Below, piece after piece: positions 17,074 to 25,429 of a DNA stretch of 44,623 bases. The stretch is from NCBI GenBank assembly GCA_028282685.1, contig JANQHK010000155.1:1-44623 (forward strand), in the 5' to 3' direction. Origin of the DNA: Phycisphaeraceae bacterium (GTDB taxonomy: Bacteria > Planctomycetota > Phycisphaerae > Phycisphaerales > Zrk34). Numbering within the stretch: position 1 is the first letter of the stretch; every line of letters begins with the position of its first letter. The notes under the pieces are model-generated. The model made no database searches. It was not told the origin of the DNA and saw nothing but the letters and a program-made list of their open reading frames with translations. The translations under genes were made by a program, and so were the position numbers.

Positions 17074-17856
17074 ATGTGGAATCCACAACGAAATCGGAAC
17101 CGGTCAAAGGGTCTGACACTGATCGAATTGGTGGTGGTGCTCACCATCCTTACCGCCTTGGGCGGGCTGCTTGTGCCGATTATCGGGGGCATGATCAACC
17201 GCACGCACTTTGCCAAGTGCGCGGTGACTATTCCCGATCTCACCCGGCAGATCACCCGATCCTTCACCTCGGACCTGCGTTATCCCAACACGTGGGACTC
17301 CCTGATGGACGCGGCAAGCCCGGGGTCGTTGTTCCCGAAACTCCCCGGCGGGGGCGATGCGGGTGGCGAACTGGTCGCCGGTACGATCACCGGCGATCAG
17401 GCGGACGCATTCATTGCCCTGGGGATCACCGAGGTTGTGGACCTCGACGCGACCATTGATGGTGATGCGACCTGGGACGTATCAAACACTGCCAACATCC
17501 GGGCGTTGAACCCGGTCGGCGACAACGATGTGGCGACGTTGAACACCTCCGGCATCTCGGTGGACAGTCTGAACCTCAAGCGGCACCTCAGTGATCCCAC
17601 GACAATCTACGTAGTCTTCGGGCTGGGTAACCCATGCTCGGCGGTGGGCCCCAGTGGGCTGTTCACCGAGTCACCCACCCACTTTGGCGGCGAGGATGTG
17701 ATGAACCCGCGTGATGTTTACCAGCGGTATGTCGTGATTTTCTCGGTCAATGACAACAACGATGTTCGCTTTGAGACTGCGGCTTCGGTTCACCCGGACG
17801 GACTGGATGGAGGGGAAGCTCACGTGCGAGGCTTCTACGAAGAGACAGCACCTTAA
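17074..17856 (+). CDS. Type IV prepilin-like / pseudopilin-like protein
   Basis: A 260-residue protein with a class III signal: a short basic leader ending in KG, then LTLIELVVVLTIL with Glu at mature position 5, as required by prepilin peptidase (cleavage after Gly). The mature part is large, Gly/Asp-rich and strand-rich, as in the many pseudopilin-like secreted proteins of planctomycetes. TTAGGAG lies seven bases ahead of the ATG. No other secretion or pilus gene is near, and it sits alone inside the older element between two nfo stumps, so it is probably cargo. Exact function unknown. Confidence 0.82.
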   Translation: MWNPQRNRNRSKGLTLIELVVVLTILTALGGLLVPIIGGMINRTHFAKCAVTIPDLTRQITRSFTSDLRYPNTWDSLMDAASPGSLFPKLPGGGDAGGELVAGTITGDQADAFIALGITEVVDLDATIDGDATWDVSNTANIRALNPVGDNDVATLNTSGISVDSLNLKRHLSDPTTIYVVFGLGNPCSAVGPSGLFTESPTHFGGEDVMNPRDVYQRYVVIFSVNDNNDVRFETAASVHPDGLDGGEAHVRGFYEETAP

Positions 17857-17881
17857 CAAGGGTCACAGATGAATCCTGGTG

Positions 17882-17933
17882 CTTGTACCATGCCCCCGAC
17901 GGGCTGCCGAGTCTGTCGGGGGCGGCGTACAAG
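17882..17933. repeat. Two-part stem-loop downstream of the prepilin-like gene
   Basis: CTTGTAC and GCCCCCGAC on the left pair with GTCGGGGGC and GTACAAG on the right (7 plus 9 bp, 3-base internal loops). It could end the prepilin transcript, but there is no T-run, so a terminator call is uncertain. It may instead be part of the element end. Confidence 0.55.
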
Positions 17934-18001
17934 CGCGCCGCTTGGCCGGATGCTCGTTTGTGTTGTAGCCAGTTGCGGGGTCTTCGCAATATACTTCACG
18001 C

Positions 18002-18115
18002 ATGTTTGGTTCCCACCTATCGATAGCGGGCGGTCTTCACAATGCCCTCATTAAGGCCGCAGAACTCGAGATGGATTGCGTCCAAGTATTCACCAACCAC
18101 CCGCCAAGTCGGTAG
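18002..18115 (+). pseudogene. nfo: nfo 5' fragment, copy 2 (replacement end of older element)
   Basis: A 37-codon open frame, MFGSHLSIAGGLHNALIK to CVQVFTNHPPSR then stop. Residues 1-31 are identical in protein sequence to the functional nfo at 29118, although 11 of the 31 codons differ at silent positions. It breaks off at the same FT codons as copy 1. I read it as the replacement N-terminus carried by the older element, later severed by the second insertion. TATACT lies six bases before the ATG. The recombinase pseudogene on the other strand has its stop codon inside the attachment core. Confidence 0.85.
18084..18102. other. Attachment junction 2 (left end of younger element)
   Basis: TTCACCAACCA at 18088-18098 repeats the core of junction 1. 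Left of it is nfo copy 2; right of it begins the 3' end of the serine recombinase gene, whose TGA is read from bases 18090-18092 on the minus strand. Confidence 0.65.
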
Positions 18116-20116
18116 TCGCAAACTCCCACTCCGTTAAGTCATGTCGCAACGTGTACTTGTTGCGTCCGGTGCGATTGGTCCGCTTCGGCGTCCCCGGCTT
18201 CGCGGGCACCCACTCGCGGTCCCAATACAACTCAACTCGTTTGAACAATCGTCGAAACGCCTCTCCGCGTTCGCGGTATTCAAGCGTCGGTAGTTCTGCC
18301 AACAACCGCTCGCGCTCGGCTTGTTGTTTTTTATCCCGATGGAACAGCGCCTCGATGCGTTCACCAAGAGGTACGGTGCGGGGTCGCCAGTTCTCCAGTT
18401 CCACCTCGGCTTCGTCAGCCTTACGCTTCAACACTGCCCGCTGCTGATCGCCCGTCGCCTCCACCCACGCGAGTGTGAACCGCTCGACGGCCTCGGTGGC
18501 CTCCCCAATTCGCCGCTCGGCCTCGGCTACCATGTTGGCCTCCACCATGGTGATCGCATCTTGAAATTCGGTGAGGTCGAACGGCAGTCGATTGAACCGC
18601 GTCTCACCCGGCGGGTCGTCGTAGAAGTGATCCAACGCCAGTCGCCGTACACGCTGAATTTCCGGGTAATTGATACCGTACTCCTTCACCAAGTAGCCCG
18701 CCAGAGCGTTGATACCCTACGGTGGCGTGGGCTTGAAACTCGCGGGAGAAGTCCTCGTCGTTACTCAGCCGGGCCAGCCGTTCTTCGATGTTCTCACGGG
18801 CCGCCGCACTCATCACCCGGTCAAACTCGACGTTCTGCTCGGCGAGCTTATCGAGCAACATTTGCTCTGCTTCATCATGCTTGATGGTATGGAAGCCGCA
18901 CTCAACCTTCTGCCCATTGCTTTGTGCGTTGCGGTATGTGTTGCACACGTATACCACTGATCCGTTATCCATCCGACCGGCCATGTGCTTGCCGCAATGG
19001 CCACAGTAAAGGATGTTTTTCAAATAATAGCGGGGATTGCGTGGGGCAAAGTTCGGTTGCTCACGCTCTGCCGCCAGTTTCTCCTTGGCGCGTTTCCACA
19101 TCTGCTTATCAATGAGCGGTTCGTGCGTTCCCTCCATGATGACCCGCTCGTCCTTACCCCGCCATCGCTTCTGCGCTTCTGTCGGTCCGTTGCGCCATCC
19201 CTTCACATCAACCATCTGCCCGCCGGTGTCGAACGTGCAGAAATCAGCTACCTGTGTTTTCCCAAAGTGTGTGTCGCCTGCGTAGGCGGGATTCTCAAGA
19301 ATGGTGGTAACGAGTGCGTGCGTGAACGGCTTGTCGTAGTAGGTGAGCCCCTCTTCGTTAAGCCGTTTGGAAATTCCCCGGCGGGATAACGATAACTCCG
19401 TGTATAGCTCGAAGACCCGCTGGACGGATCGAACGTGTTCTTCGTTATCGCTTTTCACCAGTTTGATCGTGTCGCTGTGGTCCTTACGCGGGATCTTTTC
19501 CGGCGTTACTTCGCGTGGTGTGTCGCGTAGAGTTCCATCTTCGTTTGAGTCGTAGGTCCATCCCCGCGTGCGGCTCACTGGTTGCCATACCCAACGCAAT
19601 GCACCTCCCGACCCGTAGCATGCCTTGCCGTAGCCAAAGGGGTGCGGACCGGTGGCCTGAACCGGTTGCCTTAAAGTTGCTTATCCGTGTCCGTATTGAT
19701 TGGTACGCGGATTGGCGTAGCTTCTCATCGTTGTTGTGCGCCCCGACCACCGCCAGCACATCCTCAGCTATGCCGTGCCGGGTCAGGTCGCTGTTGTCAC
19801 GCAGCGCGATGAGGCGTGTGCCGTGGGAACGTAGCGTTGCGATGATGGAGAAATATTCGAAGGTGTCGGTCTGACCAAACCGGTCTTGCGACTCCACATA
19901 TGCCGTGCTTATCTCATCGGTTTCGACCTGCTGTATGAATTTCTGGAACTCGTCCGAGGCCGAGACCTTGCTACGGCTAACGGTGTAGACATGCCAGTAT
20001 GGCTGCGGCACCTTGATGCCACGAACGGCCAGCATGTTCTTAACGTTATCGATCTGTCCTTGATGGTCTTGCTCGTCTGTCGATACACGGATGAGTACTG
20101 CTTCGTGTTTGGCCAT
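18090..20116 (-). pseudogene. Large serine recombinase, broken by two frameshifts
   Basis: Three open segments in different frames together make a large serine recombinase. 20116 to about 19655 has the resolvase domain with catalytic-Ser context LIRVSTDEQ. About 19655 to 18715 has the recombinase domain and a zinc ribbon (YCGHCGKHM and a later YVCNTYR). About 18715 to 18090 has the charged coiled coil and C-terminal tail ending in LAGGW. Frame changes occur near 19655 (after NFKATGS, continuing PHPFGYGK) and near 18715 (after HATVG, continuing INALAGY). The 3' end touches the attachment core, as expected for the integrase of this element. It may be truly decayed, or one or both shifts may be sequence errors. 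Confidence 0.8.
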
Positions 20117-20294
20117 AATGCTTAGACCTTACCCTGACCGTAGTATGAAAATTGAAGCAGTGCGGCCACCCGGTCAAGGTACAATGGCTCGGCTTGGGGC
20201 ATGATTCTTGTTTGCTTACGTTGTAGGCCTTTTCCCCGAGACTTGCTGGAGTTTCCTACTTCAGTATCTCGCTTGATTTCGGTACTGGATTTGA

Positions 20295-20885
20295 TCATCC
20301 AGCGTTTCTCAAATAGCGGTTGACGGTTGTGCGTGATACACCAAGGGCCGTGGCAATCTCGTCTTGCGTTAAACCCTTGTCGCGTAGTTTTATTGCACGG
20401 TCGGGTTTGGCCTTGGTGGTGCCGGGCTTGCGGCCTTGGTACACACCACGTTCTTTCGCGGCTTCAATGCCCACACGCTGCCTTTCTTTTATTGCTTCTA
20501 ATTCCATCTCCGCCACTGCAAACAACACGCCTGCAATCAGACGTCCTGTTGCGCCCGATAGATCGAGTTGCTGTGTGATGGATACAACACGCACTCTAAC
20601 ATCGCACCAGTTGGCGAGTAGGTTGATACCGTCGCGTTGCGTTCGCGATAACCGGTCCAGTCGCCACGTTACAACTGTTACGTGACGACCGGCAAAGATG
20701 GCTGCCTGTAATTGCTCCAATGCGGGGCGGGCGGTTGTCGTAGCCGTGTGTTTGTCCACGTACCACGTCGCGGCGTTGGGATCATGGCCGTGGTTGTTAA
20801 GCCATTCAGTAATGGCGGCGCGTTGGCCCGCTTCGTTTTGTCCGGTGGTGCTCACGCGGATGTAAACAGCAATCGTTTTCTGCAT
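20295..20885 (-). CDS. Small serine recombinase (resolvase/invertase family)
   Basis: A 196-residue resolvase/invertase. The N-terminal catalytic domain begins IAVYIRVSTTGQ (catalytic Ser in RVS) and includes TWRLDRLSRTQRDGINLL. A long E-helix region (AEMELEAIKERQRVGIEAAKERG) leads to a C-terminal helix-turn-helix (GLTQDEIATALGVSRTTVNRYL). ATG 20885 is chosen because ATGGAG precedes it by six bases; in-frame starts further upstream lack such a site. It probably resolves cointegrates or inverts DNA in the element; unlike the neighbouring large recombinase it is intact. Confidence 0.9.
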   Translation of the reverse strand: MQKTIAVYIRVSTTGQNEAGQRAAITEWLNNHGHDPNAATWYVDKHTATTTARPALEQLQAAIFAGRHVTVVTWRLDRLSRTQRDGINLLANWCDVRVRVVSITQQLDLSGATGRLIAGVLFAVAEMELEAIKERQRVGIEAAKERGVYQGRKPGTTKAKPDRAIKLRDKGLTQDEIATALGVSRTTVNRYLRNAG

Positions 20886-20975
20886 GTTTGTCTCCATTGT
20901 TGGTGTGTGCCGGTAAGGGTACACCTCTAATGGTGCTTGATGTAAGTCCAGAATGGCCCGATTTATCGCGAACTT

Positions 20976-21350
20976 TTAGCAGGGCGTCGGCGGGTAGGAG
21001 ATGTAGTTGCCCGTGGTGCCCGTCTGGTGGCAGTACTCCTTCCAGGCACCTTTGATCTCAATCCAGAACGATTCATTGTCATTGGTGACGACTAAATCGC
21101 ACTTTGTGCGTGGTTTGTCGGGGTAGCCCATTTCGGCGGCGGCCTGGATGCCATCGGTGTTTAGGAGTTCGGCTAAGCGTTTGCTCCAATTCGGTTCGGT
21201 CTGCGGTCGTTGCAGGTCGGACCGGACGTGGCCGCCGTACCAGTTCAAGCCGGTGGGTGTGCCTTTGGCCGTCGTGGTGTTGGCCTCCCGGTCCATCGCG
21301 TGCAGGTGTTCTATGATTCGCTGCACAATGGTTTCGGGAACGATGCCCAT
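20976..21350 (-). CDS. Possible PD-(D/E)xK nuclease-like protein, short
   Basis: A 124-residue protein. The segment CDLVVTNDNESFWIEIKGAWKEY places an Asp, then E-x-K about a dozen residues later, which is the arrangement of PD-(D/E)xK endonuclease folds. The earlier part (NWSKRLAELLNTDGIQAAAEMGYPD) would be the preceding helix. The protein ends soon after the motif, so it may be a C-terminally truncated restriction-type or repair nuclease. Neighbours are recombinases, and no methyltransferase is seen. Family membership is inferred from the motif alone. Confidence 0.5.
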   Translation of the reverse strand: MGIVPETIVQRIIEHLHAMDREANTTTAKGTPTGLNWYGGHVRSDLQRPQTEPNWSKRLAELLNTDGIQAAAEMGYPDKPRTKCDLVVTNDNESFWIEIKGAWKEYCHQTGTTGNYISYPPTPC

Positions 21351-21488
21351 TGGACTACACCTCTTCGTTGATCCGTTGGTAGCGGCGTGCTACATCTGTC
21401 AGTGTTACGGTCGCAACGGTTAGCGTACAATAAGTATGTCCGTTGGGCACCGTGCTTGGTGGACGACAATTTAGTCAGGCTTTGCGGA

Positions 21489-21602
21489 CCCCGACAAATC
21501 GCCAATTTCTTTGAGCGTCCGCAAGTGTCATCCCCATGGTTTTATCTGTGGGGTGTGACGCTTGTGCTGCGTCGCTCAAAGGCTCTGGCGAGCCCGTCGG
21601 GG
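21489..21602 (+). ncRNA. Candidate structured RNA: long interrupted hairpin
   Basis: Four paired segments nest in order. CCCCGAC (21489) pairs with GTCGGGG (21596). CGCCA (21500) pairs with TGGCG (21586). CTTTGAGCG (21509) pairs with CGCTCAAAG (21573). A 15-base stem from 21522 pairs with 21549-21564, with two G-U pairs and one bulge, closing a 12-base loop. Such nested complementarity over 114 bases is unlikely by chance. It lies about 85 bases before the start of the membrane-TPR reading frame, so it could be its 5' leader or an independent RNA. It matches no RNA family I recognise. The rest of the 337-base gap (21351-21687) shows nothing else. Confidence 0.45.
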
Positions 21603-21687
21603 ACAAGGTGCAAGCGTCCCCCCGCCTTTTCATACGTACATGCATCTTCGGCGAAGCTGACGTTCAATCACTTTGCTGGAGATGATA

Positions 21688-22383
21688 ATGGACAACTCAA
21701 ACCCACCCGCTCAAAACAATCAACCTCGCCGTAAGCGTTCTGGCTGCCTCATTGCCGGGGGCGTCATGGTGGTCTTGTTCCTCGTTTTGCTCGCCATTGG
21801 CTTCTATACCGAGTAGCAGACCAAGGCGGAACTCGAACGTGCCGATGGCCTGTGGGCCGCTGGGCAGACCGAGGAAGCGGCGGCCATCTACACCCGCGAG
21901 CTTGAGTGGATGGAGGATGACCAGTTGCCGAAGACCTACGAGCGGATCATCGCATACCACTACGACAGTGGCGACGCGACAACGGCGGCGGAATGGTGCG
22001 AACGAGCCGTAGAGGGTGGGGTTGAGATTTGGTTTGGCCGGGATGATCTTGGAGATGTGCTTGCGGCCGCCGAACTGGCGGTTGAGGCCCGTAGAGCCGA
22101 GGTGGAGGCGGCTAAGCGGGCGGAGGAGCAGCGACTTGCCGAGGAGCGTGAACGCAACAAGCCGAACCGTGCCGAGATGGACCAGTTCTACGAGTCCGTC
22201 TGGACCGTCGATCGTCATCATGTGATTGCCGAGCTTGATTCCAACAGCCTTCGGACGCTGACGATTACGGTGAACGGGCAATGGGATGCCTTGCCCCACG
22301 CGACCCGTTTGGAATACGCCCGGACCTTCCGAGGTGCGTGGCGGGGTGTGTGGCCCTGTCGCCCGTCTGTCGCGTTTGGGTAA
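21688..22383 (+). pseudogene. Membrane-anchored TPR-like protein interrupted by in-frame TAG
   Basis: From ATG 21688 (CTGGAG upstream) the frame encodes a basic/Asn-rich start, a membrane helix (GGVMVVLFLVLLAIGFY) and then TAG at 21814, after which the same frame stays open for 189 codons. The second part has TPR-like sequence (ERADGLWAAGQTEEAAAIY), a charged coiled coil (VEARRAEVEAAKRAEEQRLAEE) and a C-terminal domain with NGQWDALPHATRLEYAR. Anchor, TPR and C-terminal domain clearly belong together, so this is one gene with a nonsense codon; read-through is possible but unproven. The C-terminus may also be cut short. Function unknown. Confidence 0.65.
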
Positions 22384-22464
22384 TGCCCTTGGTAGGATTG
22401 GGCCATCGTGTTACTGGTGGCCGTGTCCGCAATGCTGCGGCATTGCCTATGAAGGGGTATATCA

Positions 22465-22674
22465 ATGGACAGTCACCTTGCCGGGGAGTTCAAACGCATC
22501 AAGAAGATCCGCCGCACTGCCATGCGTGCTCGTGTTGCCCGTGAGGCCCTTGGTGCTTCGGTGGTATGTGTGTTTGGGAAGGGAACAACAAAAAGTTCTA
22601 AACAACATAAAACAAGGGCAAAACCAGGACATTCGTGGGGAGAGTATAAAGTCAAAGCCACCGGTCAATTTTGA
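22465..22674 (+). CDS. Small hypothetical basic protein
   Basis: A 69-residue open frame starting MDSHLAGEFKRIKKIRRTAMRA, very rich in Lys and Arg, with a weak purine-rich stretch (GAAGGGG) about 14 bases ahead of the start. I recognise no family. It lies in the 350-base gap between the interrupted TPR gene and the convergent thymidylate-synthase-like gene, where I see no other feature. Confidence 0.25.
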   Translation: MDSHLAGEFKRIKKIRRTAMRARVAREALGASVVCVFGKGTTKSSKQHKTRAKPGHSWGEYKVKATGQF

Positions 22675-22733
22675 ACCGACGACCGGCGGTTTACAAAAAG
22701 TAAAAAACTATTCGACTTCCTGCGATCATTATC

Positions 22734-23744
22734 TCAACCGGAGGGCCTCGCCAAATGCTTGAGCCATCGCCCCCACATGCTTTGAAGCGCCTTATCCTCG
22801 CAATTTTCTGCGGCCATCGCCATCTCATCTTTCCAGCCCCGACGCCGAGCATCTTCCGCTGCCAGAATCCAATACATGTTCGCAAGTGGTCCAAGACTAG
22901 ACACTCTGCGCCTCACCGGCTCGCACGGCCTCGAATCTCTGGGTTGAGCAATTAATTCGCGAGCAAGGCGATCCAACCCCTGCCATGCTGTATTTGAGTT
23001 TCGCATTGGCATACGGATATCAATTCCCTGCGGCAGCTTCGGCATTGTCTTGGTGCAAGTAAACTCTTTTAGTGCCTTTTCATACGCGTGAAGACTGCTT
23101 ATGGCATGCATATACGGACCGACTTCAGCGCCAATCCAACCCGCCATAATTTCCTGAAGGTAAGTGAACTGAACAAAGTTGTACGGCATACCACGGAACA
23201 CATCATTGCTGCGGCAGGTTTGGAGCCAGTGAAGGCGGCCATCCACAAGCCGTAGGCATGCTTGGGTGTTGCAAGGGACATCGCCTGTGCGAGGCTTCCC
23301 TGACATACGGGGCATATCTTTATTGGCGTTCCATATCGATAGGACCACTTGGCGTGTTTCGCCATTTGCTTTTAAGACTCTAGCTGCCTGTTTCAGTTGG
23401 TCATAGCCATAGCCGTACCGGAGCCTTGCCCCATACGCCCCAGGCGCGTGCTTTCCTCCACCGACATAATCCCCGTATTTTGAAAACCAATGCACCAAGA
23501 ACTTGACATCGTCTTTTCCAGCCATGATCTGCACGACCTCGGCTATAGCAAACGCGATGTTCATCGCAGGCGTGCGTGATGCCACCCATCTTGCACGGGG
23601 ATTACCAATCTGCACCGCTGCATGCATGAGTTCAACGGTTTTCCCATCACGCGACCCGATTTCATGGGTACCTTGACGATGAACAATGGCCCGAGCCGCC
23701 TGCCTCCACACCACATCCGCTGATTCCCCGGAAAACGTTTTCAT
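22734..23744 (-). CDS. Thymidylate synthase homologue (ThyA family)
   Basis: A 336-residue ThyA-fold enzyme. All main thymidylate synthase residues can be placed: nucleophile Cys158 in DVPCNT, phosphate-binding Arg178 and Asp181 in CRSNDVFRGMPYN, base-selecting Asn189, and His219/Tyr221 in LHAY. Asn rather than Asp at 189 argues for a dUMP (not dCMP) substrate. The product could be dTMP or, as in phage homologues, 5-hydroxymethyl-dUMP; sequence alone does not decide. It is longer than E. coli ThyA (264) with an extra C-terminal region. It is the last gene of the seven-gene operon, and its start overlaps the preceding stop by four bases. It is diverged from housekeeping ThyA and is cargo of the element. 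Confidence 0.85.
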   Translation of the reverse strand: MKTFSGESADVVWRQAARAIVHRQGTHEIGSRDGKTVELMHAAVQIGNPRARWVASRTPAMNIAFAIAEVVQIMAGKDDVKFLVHWFSKYGDYVGGGKHAPGAYGARLRYGYGYDQLKQAARVLKANGETRQVVLSIWNANKDMPRMSGKPRTGDVPCNTQACLRLVDGRLHWLQTCRSNDVFRGMPYNFVQFTYLQEIMAGWIGAEVGPYMHAISSLHAYEKALKEFTCTKTMPKLPQGIDIRMPMRNSNTAWQGLDRLARELIAQPRDSRPCEPVRRRVSSLGPLANMYWILAAEDARRRGWKDEMAMAAENCEDKALQSMWGRWLKHLARPSG

Positions 23745-24814
23745 GGAGAGGCACTCCTTTTCTGGATTTGTTCACGTACCATATCGTTTATGCCCCATTT
23801 AGGGGGAAACCATAGGTCTACGGGAGTTGATTTTGCTTTGAATACCTGCTTGATTCTAGTCCTTTTCGTTAAGCCTTTAACGTCGGGATGCATTACTCTG
23901 GCATACTTATCAACTTCGCAAAACAAATTTTGACAATCAATGAGTTGTAGACGCCGATCACCCAAACACTCGAATTGTAGACGACGTTTTTCAAACTCAT
24001 GTTCCTGTCGATCCGCCATTAGTTTAATCAAGTCCACGTCGCTGAGACCGCCCCGATCCTTGAAGCATTTCGCAATTCCATCACGAGCACCTGGCCCTGG
24101 CACAACGAACGACATTTCATCGTCGTCAAATATCGGCGAATAGTTGATATCGATCGTGAACTGAAAAGCCAGAAAAGGACCGAGCGTCGGATAAGAACGA
24201 AGGATTTCATACACTGCACTCAGTGTGGCGGCCCTACCTATACGCTTAGCAAGGCTATTTTTCATCATGTACTCAATCAAAGCAAGATGATTGCGGTGCT
24301 TTTCTTGGAAACCAAACGATGCACCACCGGAAGGCATAATGTATGCGGCTGAATATATCCGCTTCTTTGCCGCTCTAGCACCCGAAAGAACTCGGGAATA
24401 CTTACTTCGAGAGTAATTCTTCCAAGTCAATTCGCCCAAATGATTTTCAAGCAACTCCCACGTTTCAATCTTATTAAAAAGCTTGAACAGCATGATACGG
24501 AAGACAACTTCCTCGGGCGTTGACCTGCCCTTATATATCACATTTGCAATCAAGTACTGGCTTACGCGATCAGCCGCTCTATAGGCATTTGTGAATCGAT
24601 GCCTACGAAGTACCGGGTCGTCTGTCCACGGTGGTGGACAGCCTCTGACTCGCCGAAACATCGCAGCTTGACGCTCTGCTGCAAAATTCCAGTAACTATC
24701 AAAGACGGGCGTAGTTTTGACTGGATCGAGCCGAGCAAACACATACGGCGCGCGTACCGCAGATGTGACTAGTTGGTTCTTGGTTTGGGCTGGTCGCTGC
24801 ACAGACATACTCAA
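23741..24814 (-). CDS. Protein resembling the 5-hmdU DNA kinase helical family
   Basis: A 357-residue protein. PPWTDDP (61-67), then RFTNAYRAADRVSQY (73-87), then EEVVFRIMLFKLFNKIETWE (101-120) resemble the conserved N-terminal motifs of the helical family found in phage 5-hydroxymethyl-deoxyuridine DNA kinases and alpha-glutamyl/putrescinyl-thymine pyrophosphorylases. Those enzymes act in thymine hypermodification and are related in fold to helix-hairpin-helix DNA glycosylases. A central segment (SYPTLGPFLAFQFTIDINYS) and an acidic DDDEMSF fit that fold. Neighbours are a thymidylate synthase and a nucleotide kinase, which suits base modification. The family call is by memory of motifs; the reaction is inferred. 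Confidence 0.6.
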   Translation of the reverse strand: MSMSVQRPAQTKNQLVTSAVRAPYVFARLDPVKTTPVFDSYWNFAAERQAAMFRRVRGCPPPWTDDPVLRRHRFTNAYRAADRVSQYLIANVIYKGRSTPEEVVFRIMLFKLFNKIETWELLENHLGELTWKNYSRSKYSRVLSGARAAKKRIYSAAYIMPSGGASFGFQEKHRNHLALIEYMMKNSLAKRIGRAATLSAVYEILRSYPTLGPFLAFQFTIDINYSPIFDDDEMSFVVPGPGARDGIAKCFKDRGGLSDVDLIKLMADRQEHEFEKRRLQFECLGDRRLQLIDCQNLFCEVDKYARVMHPDVKGLTKRTRIKQVFKAKSTPVDLWFPPKWGINDMVREQIQKRSASP

Positions 24815-24823
24815 TGAAGAAGG

Positions 24824-25429
24824 TCAACGGATATTGTCCAACTTGGCGACAATTTGTTCGGCATAGGAACTTCTGTCGTCTTGGCGCTCAATTGAATAAA
24901 CCGGAAACTCTGTTTCGAGTGACTCAAGGAAGCGACAGTATGCTAGACGGAGTTGTAAGCCATTGCCACCGGCTTTTTGCAGTCGTTCCTTCGGGCCGAA
25001 AAGGACAAACGCTGCGGATGGGATAGCAAATCCCCAATGGTGACGAGCCAGAAGTTCAAGCAATTCCAATGTGCGTTCATCAACGCCTGCCTCCCTGCCA
25101 TAGATAATGGTGGACCACCAGAAGCGATCCATAATGATGGTATCTCCGCGTTCAAAAGCTGGCCGAATTTTTGTCTGGATGGCATCGATATGAGCCGCTG
25201 CGTGCAGGACCTGTAGACAGGCAGGAGTAACTGACTGAACGCCAAACGTTTCAGGCTTATGATGGAGGTCATAAATGAGTCGCCCGACAGTACCAGATTC
25301 ATTTCCTGGAAAGGCGAACAGATGAACAGTCTTGCCTGATGCCCGCAAGTTTTCTGCAAGCACCTCTGCTGTTGTGCTTTTGCCTCCTCCGTCTGGCCCT
25401 TCCAAAACAATTAGCCGACCAAGTGTCAT
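24824..25429 (-). CDS. Thymidylate-kinase-like P-loop kinase
   Basis: A 201-residue P-loop kinase of the dTMP kinase family. Walker A is GPDGGGKST (11-19), and the DR-x-x-x-S motif of dTMP kinases appears as DRFWWST (101-107). A Lys/Arg-rich lid near FGPKERLQKA is present. Length fits Tmk (about 205-215). In the operon it would phosphorylate dTMP or a modified dUMP made by the ThyA homologue. Its start overlaps the preceding stop (ATGA), and nine bases separate it from the next gene. It is probably not the housekeeping tmk, being on the mobile element. Confidence 0.85.
   Translation of the reverse strand: MTLGRLIVLEGPDGGGKSTTAEVLAENLRASGKTVHLFAFPGNESGTVGRLIYDLHHKPETFGVQSVTPACLQVLHAAAHIDAIQTKIRPAFERGDTIIMDRFWWSTIIYGREAGVDERTLELLELLARHHWGFAIPSAAFVLFGPKERLQKAGGNGLQLRLAYCRFLESLETEFPVYSIERQDDRSSYAEQIVAKLDNIR

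Larger units (their letters stand above)
16816..18095. mobile_element. Remnant of an older integrated element (element A)
   Basis: Bounded by the host nfo stump on the left and by a second nfo 5' end on the right, this segment of about 1.3 kb interrupts nfo at the same codons as the larger element. It carries a prepilin-like gene but no recombinase, so it is probably a deletion remnant, or a non-autonomous element mobilised by a related recombinase. Its right end supplied a new promoter-start-N-terminus for nfo, now cut off by the second insertion. Confidence 0.6.

Noticed and set aside
16720-18115. nfo fragments as simple tandem duplications
   Set aside because: The three 5' ends differ strongly in codon use, break at the same core and are separated by non-nfo mobile sequence, which fits insertion better than duplication.
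22286-22762. Plus-strand open frame of 158 codons
   Set aside because: It is rich in Cys, Pro and Trp, overlaps the TPR-type frame and the minus-strand ThyA gene end, and shows no domain.
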